Shown here piece after piece: positions 45,797-56,979 of a stretch of DNA of 64,000 nucleotides; the stretch's first letter is position 1; every line of letters starts with the position of its first letter. The notes beneath the pieces are model-generated. The model was not told the DNA's origin and searched no databases. It worked only from the letters and a program-made list of their open reading frames with translations. The stretch comes from Cotesia glomerata (Eukaryota > Arthropoda > Insecta > Hymenoptera > Braconidae): contig NC_058158.1 of the NCBI RefSeq assembly GCF_020080835.1, positions 19,244,430 through 19,308,429 of the forward strand, read 5' to 3'. A program made the position numbers and the translations under genes.

Positions 45797-46087
45797 AGGG
45801 TTGCTTTCCAAGCACCCAAACGGGATTAGGGGTAAGTAGGGCCGGAAAGGGTTGCTTTCCAAGCACCCAAACGGGATTAGGGGTAAGTAGGGCCGGAAAG
45901 GGTTGCTTTCCAAGCACCCAAACGGGATTAGGGGTAAGTAGGGCCGAAAAGGGTTGCTTTCCAAGCACCCAAACGGAATTAGGGGTAAGTAGGGCCGGAA
46001 GGTTGCTTTCCAAGCACCCAAACGGGACTAGGGGTAAGTAGGGCCGGAAAGGGTTGCTTTCCAAGCACCCAAACGGGATTAGGGCCG
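45797..46087. repeat. 51-bp minisatellite, six units
   Basis: Core TTGCTTTCCAAGCACCCAAA recurs at 45801, 45852, 45903, 45954, 46003 and 46054, a 51-bp period (one unit is 49). Because 51 is a multiple of three, both strands stay open: + gives GCFPSTQTGLGVSRAGK repeats and - gives PNPVWVLGKQPFPALLT repeats. The array replaces the 3' side of the R1 copy that follows. Confidence 0.92.
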
Positions 46088-48097
46088 CGATTGAGAGTGT
46101 AACCATCGGTAGGATTACTACTTTGTAGGTAGTAGACAGAGTTTAGCCACCAGGTGGCACCGAAAAACGGAAAAACAAACGGTGTGTGCGGGTTATGTTC
46201 GAATATTGTTACTTTTGACATAAAGCTTGTACATACTGGGCACCTGGATGCGCCGGCATGATGGGCCGCGTTCTCTGCACTTTGGTCCGCGTATAATACA
46301 CATTTCGCTGGGTTTTTGTATTCAGCAATCTTGTGTCCCTCTTGTCCGCACCTAATACATACCCTAGACCGATCCACATTGCTCTTGCACTGGGATCTAT
46401 GGTGTCCAAAATGCCAGCACTTGAAACATTGGATTGGTCTCCTCGTAGCTCTGATTCAGCAGTTGGCCCAGCCGATCCGGACTTTACCGTTTCCTGCCAA
46501 TATCTTCCGCGCTGCAGCTGCTAGTGTCACAACAGCTGTCTGAGTACCTCTGTAGGCCTTACGAATCTTAATTGTCCCTAGTGCTATCTCACAGGTTTCT
46601 CCGATTATCGTTCGCAAGGCGGCCTGAATATCCTCTTTGGTTGTGGTATCGTCAAGATCTCGGATTTCGACGTCTTCCTGTGGTCCTTTGCAGATTACCT
46701 TCGCGTCTTCTTGGAGGATGCCCGCGATGGTCTTCTGTAAGGCTTGGCCTCGGTTAGTGCTCTTCCTTGAAAGCGTAATCAGCAAGCTCCCGGTCCTAGT
46801 TCTTTGGATCTTATCCACTGTAGTACGGACCTGTTCGTCAGGGACGTCCTGCTTTATTTGCTTCAGAATCTCAGCATACTTTGCCGTCTCTGTTGGGCGG
46901 ATGATCAGTGCGTCCGGCCTGATCCGTTTGCGCGGTTTTTTCCGCTTAGGCTCTGGCCTGGGCTCCTTCGGCGGTTGCTTCTCGAACTTTTCTTCTGCTT
47001 GCTCTCTCTTGGACTTCCTTGACTGGACTTTTTGCCACTCATACACCTCATTTTTTCCGCCGTTCTGTGTTAACGCGTTTTTCGGAGGACTTGGTTTAAG
47101 TTCCTTCTTCTTCTTAGTACGGCTGGTCATTGAGTCTGGAGAATTTCGCTCCTTCCTTTTCTCAGGCCTGATATCAGTTCCAGTTTCCTCTCCGTCTTCG
47201 ACAACTGACTCGATGTCACCCTCGTCACCTATGTCCATCTTTTCCACAAACGTGTCGGCTTTTGCAAGTGAAACCGCTGTCGCACTCGTCTTCATCACAA
47301 CATTACCGTGTTGCTATTTGATGTCCTGCCACTCTTTGTCCAGTTTCTTGAACCTTCTCAGGGCACTGCAGATGTTCGTCGACTTCGACTTGATCTCCTT
47401 GTGGACATTTTGCTTGGTTTGGAAAGTCCTGCAGTCCACTGACTAGCTTCTCCAGATGTACCAGAGCATCTGTCCTCTTCATCTTTGCACTATGTTGCAG
47501 TGCGTCTTGCTGAGCATGAGGCCCGTTTTCACTCTTGTTTGTTTCCTGTGAATTACTCATCCTTTTTGATTTACCAGCGCATCGTACGGAGTGGAGCGGG
47601 TTGCCATAACTAGGAACTGGTGTACCCTCGGAGATAGTACTCCTACCCCAGTTCCCTGAGGCCTAGCCGACACTTACCAGTCCCGGAATACACGGACGGA
47701 CTAGACTCGCTTGGAGCGGTGAAGATTCCGATCTCTAACACTCACTGCGTACTTCCTGATTAAGGCCCGAAGTGGCTGGCTCCTAATCCACTGCTGCAAC
47801 TTACACCTCGGCAGAGCAAGCTCGAATCAGCCGTGGCCTGCATCGTCGGAAACTACGATACAGGTTCCGGTCACTCCCAGTGGGTCACAGCAGAGAACGA
47901 TCGTCTTGCTAGGTCAGTGTGACCAACCCATTACAAGGGAGTTTTGTCCACGGGAGCTTATTTTGTTTGGTTATTTTGCTTGGCTTCTACCCACTGTACC
48001 TCATCAACTAAGAGATTAAGTGTCATCCAAGGACAGCGAGCATCCTCCCATCCGCTCGGAGAAACGCGTCCGGTAGCAGTTTTTCCTCAGCTCCGAA
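46088..48097 (-). mobile_element. R1-clade LINE copy 3 (5' UTR and ORF1 only)
   Basis: The 5' end lies against a (TG)n tract at 48098-48146. The ~520-bp 5' UTR matches that of copy 4 in part (GTTCCGGTCACTCCCAGTGG, TCTCCGAGGGTACACC). ORF1 follows, and then the sequence stops at the 51-bp minisatellite. Loss of the 3' end is unlike normal 5' truncation and points to later rearrangement. Confidence 0.85.
46150..47560 (-). pseudogene. R1 LINE copy 3 ORF1 with zinc knuckles
   Basis: Starts MSNSQETNKSENGPHAQQ. A frameshift near 47415 follows the LVSGLQDF block. The central domain is intact (ALIIRPTETAKYAEILKQIK, LLITLSRKSTNRGQALQ, VEIRDLDDTTTKEDIQAAL). A TGA at about 46456 replaces Arg before the zinc knuckles CFKCWHFGHHRSQC and CIRCGQEGHKIAEY, the second lacking its last Cys. 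A third Cys/His set ends CPVC. These knuckles are the nucleic-acid-binding part of R1-clade ORF1. Confidence 0.85.
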
Positions 48098-48860
48098 TGT
48101 GTGTGTGTGTGTGTGTGTATGTGTGTGTGTGTGTTTGTGTGTGTGTACGTAAGTATGTAAACCTCCTATAACTTTTGAACGGTTTGACCGATTTCATCGC
48201 TGTTGGTGCCATTCAAAAGGGCTTGGCCAAACTTAGATTTCAAATATGATTTAAACTGATCTGGACCGATAGATTTCGAAAAATCTTAAAAAAACTGTGA
48301 AAAAAATTCTTTTAAAAGTGGTTTTTTTGGAATAACTTTTAAACGGCTATATCGATCAACTCCAAAAACTAATCAGCTCTTATCATAAAAAAACCACATC
48401 GATTGCCGCTAATCCGGTCAAAATCGGTTGATTCTTTCGAGAGATATCGTGCAGAAAAGAAAAACCAAAAAAGTATTTTTTCGGAATTACTCCGAAATTT
48501 CTGGTTTGACCAATTAAAACTTAGAAATTATTCATGAAGCTTAAAAAACTGCGTAGAATGTCGCCAACCGCGTAAAAATCAGTCCAAAATAACATTCATT
48601 CGAAAGTTATTGTGGTTTGAAAATTCAAAAAATGTTGTTCTATTAAACTTTTATCAGACTTTTGAGCTCAAAGAGCTCAAAAGCATAGACAAGGTATTTT
48701 TTTGAGCTTGGAGAGCTTAAAATAACACACAGATTGTATTATTGAGCTCGAAGAGCTCAAAAACTTCGTAGGTGCAATTTTAAGCGCCCAGGTATTAACG
48801 GAATCAGCGGGAAGTTGCAGGGATGTCCTTTAGGGTCAACCGTTTTCCTAGTTTTTTTTT
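48098..48860 (-). repeat. R repeat copy g (body and start)
   Basis: (TG)n tract, then GTAAACCTCCTATAACTTTT, the CGGCTATATCGATCAACTCC and CGAGAGATATCGTGCAG units, three GAGCTC hairpins (48663, 48706, 48746) and GCGGGAAGTTGCAGGGATG ... CGTTTTCCTAG. Its terminal part beyond the R1 insertion is lost. Confidence 0.82.
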
Positions 48861-49026
48861 TATTTTATTGTCCGTGACAGTAGCATGAAATCATCGTATT
48901 TTGACAGTATATTGAGCGTACAGTATCGGTCATAACGCCGTAGATTCCCTTGCGTAAGCTCCGTAAATATTCAACAAATTTATAGTAGATATCGTTCACA
49001 ACGGTATTCGATGCTGACTGACAGAT
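48861..49026. other. Short spacer
   Basis: Between an R copy and the RPA-like gene; nothing recognised. Confidence 0.4.
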
Positions 49027-49029
49027 CGC

Positions 49030-49904
49030 TCAGTAAGAACGAACTTTATACGGTGAAACGACCGAGAAACAACCGTCAATCGTCCGTGCTTTCACCGTGT
49101 CGCCGAAACCGCCAAGGTAAGCTTGAAGACAACCACTGATTTCAACACTGGAATATTTGGGGATTTCTAAATCTTTGCTAACCCCAAGTACCTTAACGTC
49201 CAATTTGTACTCCCCGTCGGTAATTGAGCCTACTAAAGTGTCGTTCCAACTTTCTTTCTTTTTCAGCAAAGCAATCTCTAAATTAACGAATCCTCTCACA
49301 AGAACGTCTTCAGTTGACATAAATGTCAAATCTTGAAAAGTAGACAACGGTATAATTGGCTCAGCTTCTTTTGGTTCCTCTTCCTTAATTTTTCGAAAAT
49401 CAAGTACATGTACTTTAGTGTTAGATTGAATTCTTAGTTCATAATCAGCTGTTCCGACGTTGAACTTTCCTCGTGGTTTAAAATTCACATAGGCACCATC
49501 AATATGTATATTTTGGTTAACTGAAATCTTGGATTGAATAGACCGTGCTTTATCGTTTCAAGCAGCTACTTTTAATTTTTCTCCGTTATCATTTGCTAAA
49601 TAAATTTTGAACTGTAATAATCTTTTAGCACCAACAATCTTTGGCCCTTCAAGAGCAGCAACATGACCTATTAACTCACTGAAAAGAAATAAAGTTTTTT
49701 AGATAATAAAATTGAGAATGTGACATTGAAATTCAAAAAAAAATATATTATCATTATTTTAAGTTGAACAACTTATTTACCAAGTAGAATCATAGGAGGT
49801 TAAGCCTTGAAATTCAGAATAAGCGATCTCTTTGCCATCATTACCATTAGTCTGGTCAACATTACCATTATCTTTTCTATGATTACCTGAATCAGCCACG
49901 AAAA
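49030..49904 (-). pseudogene. RPA-like single-strand DNA-binding protein, two exons, one nonsense codon
   Basis: The first visible exon (49904-49781) ends EIAYSEFQGLTSYDST and has donor TTG|GTAAAT. Intron 49780-49679 ends TTTTCAG. The second exon begins ELIGHVAALEGPKIVGAKR. Two OB folds resembling RPA70 DBD-A/DBD-B follow: FKIYLANDNGEKLKVAA-stop-NDKA, IHIDGAYVNF, DYELRIQSNTKVHVLDF, and then FVNLEIAL...VEISGCLQAYLGGFGDTVKA. RPA coats single-stranded DNA in replication and recombination. The stop TGA at 49558-49560 sits where RPA has Trp (W-N), so it is a TGG to TGA change. The N-terminus is cut by an R repeat at 49904. It may be host-derived or carried by a Helitron, of which a helicase fragment lies 3.5 kb away. 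Confidence 0.72.
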
Positions 49905-50880
<976 letters not shown>

Positions 50881-53052
50881 AAAAAAAATTAAAATTAATA
50901 TAAATGTATCAAATACACAAAAACAAAGGAAATGAAGAAATACTTAGCACTTTGCAATAAAAAAAGTACATGTTTTTTTTTTTCAATACCAAAAAAATTA
51001 ATCATAAACGAAAAATAATAATCATAATTATTAAGTAAATAGGTAATAGATTTATGAGCAATTGACGTACTTTTGTTTTCTATTTAAATCAATCTGACAT
51101 CTAGATTTTATATTTTATGAAAAACAATATCGTTTGTAATGATACCAACTGAAAATTAAATTTTAAGTAATGTTTTTTTTTTTAAATTGTTTCCTGTAGA
51201 TGTCCTCACCAACGTTTATGCGTTAACTTAGAAGACTATCTTTCACACATTATAAATTTAAATTTATTAAAATTTTATTATTATAAATTAACAATAGGAT
51301 AATATTTTTGATTTAAAATTTGTTGATATTTTATCCAAAGTAATAAAATAAGTAAAGAAACTTGAAATCGTTAATTTGAATTTTATAAAATAATTGAATA
51401 ATAATAAAGTTAGCCGACGTTTTTAATTTTTGATTTTTTTTAATGATTAAATTATGTCACGAACGGAGTTTGTAATGGGGTGCAAAGGCTATAAAATAAT
51501 CTCAAAACCCATCCACAAGTATCCGTTAGGTAACTAAATTAATTTTTATAATTTTATACGAGTATATAGAGCGGTTCATAAACCGTATTATTCCCAAACC
51601 TTACTATGATTACAAATAGTGATTAAGAAATTTGAAAGGATATTAGGATCCTGCTGACTTCGGCCTCGAGAAGCCTATTCTACTGTTTATGAATTTATGG
51701 AAATTAACTCTCAGTAAATTAAAAGAAAAGAAAGATTTAGAATTTTAATTGTTTGAGTTTATTTTGGTGACAAACTTGTACATTTAAGGAAAAACAAGAT
51801 ATAAATCATGCATTAAAATGCTAATATGTGTTACAATAGAAAAATAAAAATAAAATAGATGAATAGGTTACCTTTTCTTGACTCGTTGCTACCTGCTGAG
51901 ACAACGTAAACGTACTAGGTTAACGATTTGAAAACACTTCTACTGAATGTTTACTTAAAATTAGACTTCGCGTTTCGCGGTAATTAAAAATGCGCCCTTT
52001 TTGGCGGAAAATTATAATCAAATCAACGCTTTTCGCGGAATATTTAAATTTTTGAGTCAACACTTTTTTTCGCGAAAATTAATACACACGAAGAAATTAT
52101 AAAAAAACTATTTATACTATAATCTGTTTCACGTTTCCGACCAAATAAATTACTGACTGATCAGTGATGCAGCTATTTGAATTTAATTGTTTCGCCGTGC
52201 AAGACTCACTTCTATATCGGTTCGAGGTACCTCGATCACCGGGAATAGAATGCTCTAGTGATAGCAGATTACGTTAGTACTTTTAAAATTTGAGAAAAAG
52301 CCTAACCACGAACATCAAAATAATGCCCGGAGCAAAATAAAGACTGTAGGAGTCAAGAACGTCGAGACTGCCGAATATTACTGTAGGCTGATTTGTGATA
52401 ATCTTTACCGAGCTTATAAAGGGGCATCAATTTCGATGTAGTGGGAAAACAGATGGTACATATGCGTTATAGAAAATTCTAGAAGTTTCGATAATATGAC
52501 TCAATTTCATGTGAGTTTTACGTGATATCGAGCAACTACCGAACATGCACTAGAACGCGGTCATAGGCAAATATAGGTGTTAAGGGCGACACGTTTTTTC
52601 ACCGGAAACTCGAAGTCTAACCGTTTTTCGAAAAAATATAGCGAAATGTTGAAATTACTTGCGTCAGAAGATAGCATCAAGTGTACAGCTATTGTAATAT
52701 TTAATAAATTTGTCTACCATTTAAGTAAATAGGTAATTGAAAATTGCGAAATATTAAACTCAGAAAATAAAATAATACATTAGATATTAAAAAAAAATTT
52801 ATGGGAAAGAAAAAGCAAAAATTTCGAATTTTAGCAGACGTCACAATTATAACAAAAAAATATTTTTTTAAAATTGCACTTACAGTTTTTCAAATTTTTT
52901 ACAAATGAAAATTTGTTTATATTTTTTTGTTATAATTTTTTAATAATAAAAAAATTATAAAAATTTTTAGATGTCGGCTAATTTAATTTTTATAATAATT
53001 GATTATATTAATTAAAGAATTAAATGATTTTTCATTATACTAAATTAAACAT
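50881..53052. other. AT-rich stretch, no gene seen
   Basis: 51430-52600 includes moderately complex sequence (52150-52400) but no recognised coding. 52700-53050 is extremely AT-rich. Confidence 0.45.
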
Positions 53053-53500
53053 ATAGCTCTTTAAAAACGTAATTTTTTACTGCAGAGATTGATCTTTGAT
53101 TACCAAGGTAAACTTTCAGAGAATTTTGAGATCTAACTGTTGAACAAGCAACGTATAAATGTCCATGACTTAAAACATCTTATCGTAAATCGATGCCTAT
53201 CATCTGAAATTTTTGTCCTTGAGCTTTATTGATTGTCATTGCAAAAGCTAATTTTATTGGAAACTGACGTCTTTTAAACGTAAATGGATAAACGTTTTCA
53301 CAATATAACGTAATTCGATTTAAAAATACAATTTCACCAGCTTTGTCTCTAGATAAAATTTTACAACGAAGTAAATTATTTCCAAGTTCTAAAATTTGTA
53401 ATCGAGTACCATTACGTAAGCCTTTGTGGCACGCCGTTTTACTTTCTAAACTCACCAAAAAATAGTTGTCATAATAATTCATCGAAAAGACAAATTCCAT
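53053..53500 (-). pseudogene. Helitron Pif1 helicase C-terminal fragment (second lineage)
   Basis: RNGTRLQILELGNNLLRCKI, FKRRQFPIKLAFAMTINKA and QGQKFQMIGIDLR, then TAA, and in the same frame DVLSHGHLYVACSTVRSQN and NYVFKELYV to the natural stop near 53053. These are the last Pif1/Helitron helicase motifs. It differs from the helicase at 793-2541, so it comes from another Helitron. One nonsense codon (about 53177) and loss of all upstream domains. Confidence 0.85.
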
Positions 53501-54426
53501 AATAATTATAACAATTCGATTACAAATCGTACCAAGATATTATAACATCGTATTTTTTTACTTTATCAAAAATTGTGCGTAATTAAAATAGTTACAAACT
53601 ATGCAAACATATTGAAAATTATGTGCATTTTTATACTTTAACATATAATTAGTTATTTCATAAGAAAGGAAATAATTATTTTGATTTATGTGTAATATAG
53701 GGTAAATACCCCAATAAATAGACGGTTAAGCTAACTCTCTTATTCTATTAAAAAAACAATATAGTAATATACAGATAAGTTGTGATAAAATAAATTATAT
53801 TTATCTAAAGATATATAATTACCCAGAAAAAATAAGTAAAACTTCGTTAAACGTTGTAGTAATTAATAGAAAAGAAAAATGTAAGAAAAAGTCCAAAAGC
53901 CCAGTAGATATACAAAATCTTCAGTAGATGGACAGTCAATACCAATAGATGGACACTACTTACATGCGATATTTTTTGATTCATTATTTATATCAGAAAT
54001 AATTAATTTATTAATTTTTTCCACTAAAAAATAAAGCTTGATAAAATTAAAGAGAAAAGATGATAAATCGGATGGTAATTTTCAGAATACATCATAAAGT
54101 AATTTCATTACTTTTGAACACGTGATGATTTCTCATGTAAAGTAACATACAAAATATATTAATATAAAGAATACTAATAATTAATAAATTATCAATATAA
54201 ATTCATAGAACACAACGTTAGAAACGTTATGTTGTCTTCTTTTTCCTTTTAATATGTCTGTTCTCTTTTACTCTTAAATTTCCTTCTCTCAATTTTCTCT
54301 TTTATTCAGCGTTTTCTATTTTCTCGTCAATTTCTTCAATAATAATAATAATACTTCCATTTCCAGTACAAGTCTGTTTGCTATAATCTTTACTCTTAGT
54401 CCACATTGATCCACCAATAAAATTAA
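53501..54426. other. AT-rich stretch, no gene seen
   Basis: Nothing recognised; a short direct repeat AGTAGAT(A/G)GACA... occurs near 53900-53950. Confidence 0.4.
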
Positions 54427-55150
54427 AAAAAAAAATTAGGAAAACGGTTGACCGTAAAGCCCATCCCTGCAACTTCCCGCTAATTCCGTTAATACCTGGC
54501 CGCTTTTTTGAGCTCTTCGAGCTTAAAAATACAATCTGTGTGTTGTTTTGAGCTCTCCGAGCTCAAAAAGATACCTTTTCTATGCTTTTGAGCTCTATAG
54601 GCTCAAAAGTCTGATAGAAGTTGCATAGAACACTATTTTTTGAATTTTCAAACCGCAATAACTTTTGAATAAATGACCGATTTTTACGATATTAGTGGCT
54701 TTCAACGCAGTTTTTGAGTCTCATAATGAATTTCTGAGTTTGAATTGGTCTAACTAGAAATTTCGGAGTAACTCCGAAAAAACACTTTTTTCGGTTTTCT
54801 TTCGTTCACAATATCTCTCGAACGAATCGACCGATTTTGACCGGATTGGCAGCGATCGACGTGGTTTTTCAAGGTTGAAAGCTAATTTGTTATTGGAATC
54901 GATCTGTAAAACCGTTTAAATGTTATCCCAAAAAAACCACTTCTGAATAAATTTGTTTTCCTATATTTTTTAGATTTCTCGAAATTTCTCAAAATCTATC
55001 GTTCCGAATCAATTCAAATTTACAGGAAATCTAGGTTTGACAAAACCCTTTCGAATGGCTTCAACCGCGATGAAATCGGTTCAACCGTTCAAAAGTTATA
55101 AGAGGTTTACATACTCACACACACACACATACACACACACACACACACAC
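54427..55150 (+). repeat. R repeat copy i, left part (right part at 60241-60367)
   Basis: AAAAAAATTAGGAAAACGG start, GAGCTC hairpins (54507, 54550, 54588), internal units and the (CA)n tract to 55150. The end CGTCAACATCCATTGAAAAC ... CTTAGCGGGAAGTTAAAAA is found at 60241-60367, after the LINE inserted in the tract. Confidence 0.88.
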
Positions 55151-55652
55151 ATGGGGCAGAGGATAAACTGCTACCAGGTGCGTCTCCCCGTAGTGGATGG
55201 GAGAACGCTCGCTGTACCTGGTACAGAGGGTAGGAGCCAAATAAAATACGTTTCCGTTGACAAAACTCCCCTTTAATGAGTTGGTCACACTAACTGATTG
55301 AACAAGACGATCGTTCCCTGCTGTGACCCACTGGGAGTGACCGGAACCTCGTGTCGTAGTTTCCGACGATGCAGGCCACGGCTGATGTGAGCTTGCTCTG
55401 CCGAGGTGTAAGTTGCAGCAGTGGATCAGGAGCCAGCCACTTCGGGCCTTGATCAGGAAGTACGCAGTGAGTGTTAGAGATCGGAATCTTCACCGCTCCG
55501 AGCGAGTCTAGTCCGTCCGTGTATTCCGGGACTGGCTAAGTGTCGGCTAGGCCTCAGGGAACTGGGGTAGGAGTACTATCTCCGAGGGTACACCCGTTCC
55601 TAGTTATGACAACCCGCTCCACTCCGTACGATGCGCTGGTGAATTTAAAAGT

Positions 55653-56979
55653 ATGAGTAAAATTCAGGAAAATAACAATAGTGAAAACGAGCCTCATGCC
55701 CAACAAGCAGCGATTGAAGCAAGCGCTGAAATGAAGCGGTCGCAAGCGTTGGAACGCCTTGAAAAGCTGACCAGTGAGCTAAATGACTTCATCCAATCTA
55801 AGGTCTATATCCACAAGGAGATTAAGAACAAGACGACCAGCGTAGCTAATGCCCTCCAGAGATTCAAGAAACTTAATGAAGAATGGCGTTTAACAGTACG
55901 ACGCACTTCTCGCACTACACCGGAGAGAAGCATTCAAGCAACTGTCGTGAATGAAGAAGCAATGGACACTGGAGCCGAAGGTGACGGTGAATCTTTGGTG
56001 GAAGACAGAAGCAGAACTAACAGCAAGTCAACTAAGAGAAAAGATCGATCTTCTCCCGACCCAACGATCAGCCAAGTTGTGAAGAAAAAGGACCTGAAAC
56101 CAAGCCCGCCGAAAAACACGGCACTGCAGAACGCCAGAAAAAAAGAGGTGACTGAATGGCAGAAGGTCCCATCCAAGAAGGAGAAGAAGGAGCAAGCGAG
56201 AGAGCGGTTACCAAAACAACCGGTGAACAAATCTCGGCCGGAGCCTAAGCGGAAAAAACCGCGAAAATTCACCAAACCAGATGACTTAATTATTCGACCC
56301 GTTGAGAAGGCAAAATATGCCGAGATACTGCGTCGGATTAAAAAAGATGTTCCACCAGATCAGACCCGTGACGTCGTTGACAAGGTTCAGAAGACGAATG
56401 ATGGGAATATGCTCATTACGCTTTCCAGAAAGACCGCAGACAAAGGACAAGCTTTGCTGAAGACCATCAAGAGCATCCTTAAAGAAGAAGCGCAAGTCAT
56501 CTGTAAAGGCCCAGAGGAACAGCTTGAAATCCGGGACATTTACGACGAAACAACTAAAGACGATGTCCGGAAGGCCTTACATGAGGCAGCTGGAAATGAC
56601 TACGAAATACTTGAAGATGTCATTAAAATTCGTCCGGCCTACAGAGGTACTCAAACTGCTTCGGTACGATTGCCAGCAGCAATAGTGCAGAAGATACTCG
56701 GAAAGACAGGCAAAATAAGGGTTGGTTGGGTAAATTGCCGTGTCAGCGTAGTTAAGACACCACTACGATGCTATAAGTGCTGGCACACTACTGCCCAAAG
56801 TAAAAGCGAAGTCGACCGATCTGGGCTCCGATCATAAAGCTGCTCAATGCCCAAATAAAGTGAAATGTGCATTATGTGCGGAAAAACCTGGCTCTCAGGA
56901 CACTGCTCACCGGTCTGGTTCTGGCCGATGCCCAGTCTTCCAAGAAGCACTCCAGGAGCTGACAAATGAACAAACATGA
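55653..56979 (+). pseudogene. R1 LINE copy 4 ORF1 (gag-like)
   Basis: About 440 codons. N-terminal helical region (PHAQQAAIEASAEMKRSQAL, ERLEKLTSELNDFIQSK), EEAMDTGAEGDGES acidic block, Lys/Pro/Arg-rich linker, central domain (DLIIRPVEKAKYAEILRRIK, NMLITLSRKTADKGQALLK, LEIRDIYDETTKDDVRKAL), IRVGWVNCRVSVVKTP, then the first zinc knuckle RCYKCWHTTAQSKSEVDR. A frameshift near 56800 and a shortened second knuckle (SDHKAAQC without its first two Cys) follow; a last Cys set (CALCAEK...CPVF) ends at TGA 56977-56979. ORF1 proteins bind LINE RNA and form the transposition particle. Confidence 0.9.

Noticed and set aside
45757..46041. Repeat protein on the + strand (GCFPSTQTGLGVSRAGK repeats)
   Set aside because: An open frame is automatic because the DNA unit is 51 bp; both strands are open and no start or promoter context is seen.
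46637..47446. 269-residue + strand open frame
   Set aside because: It is the antisense shadow of R1 ORF1 on the - strand.
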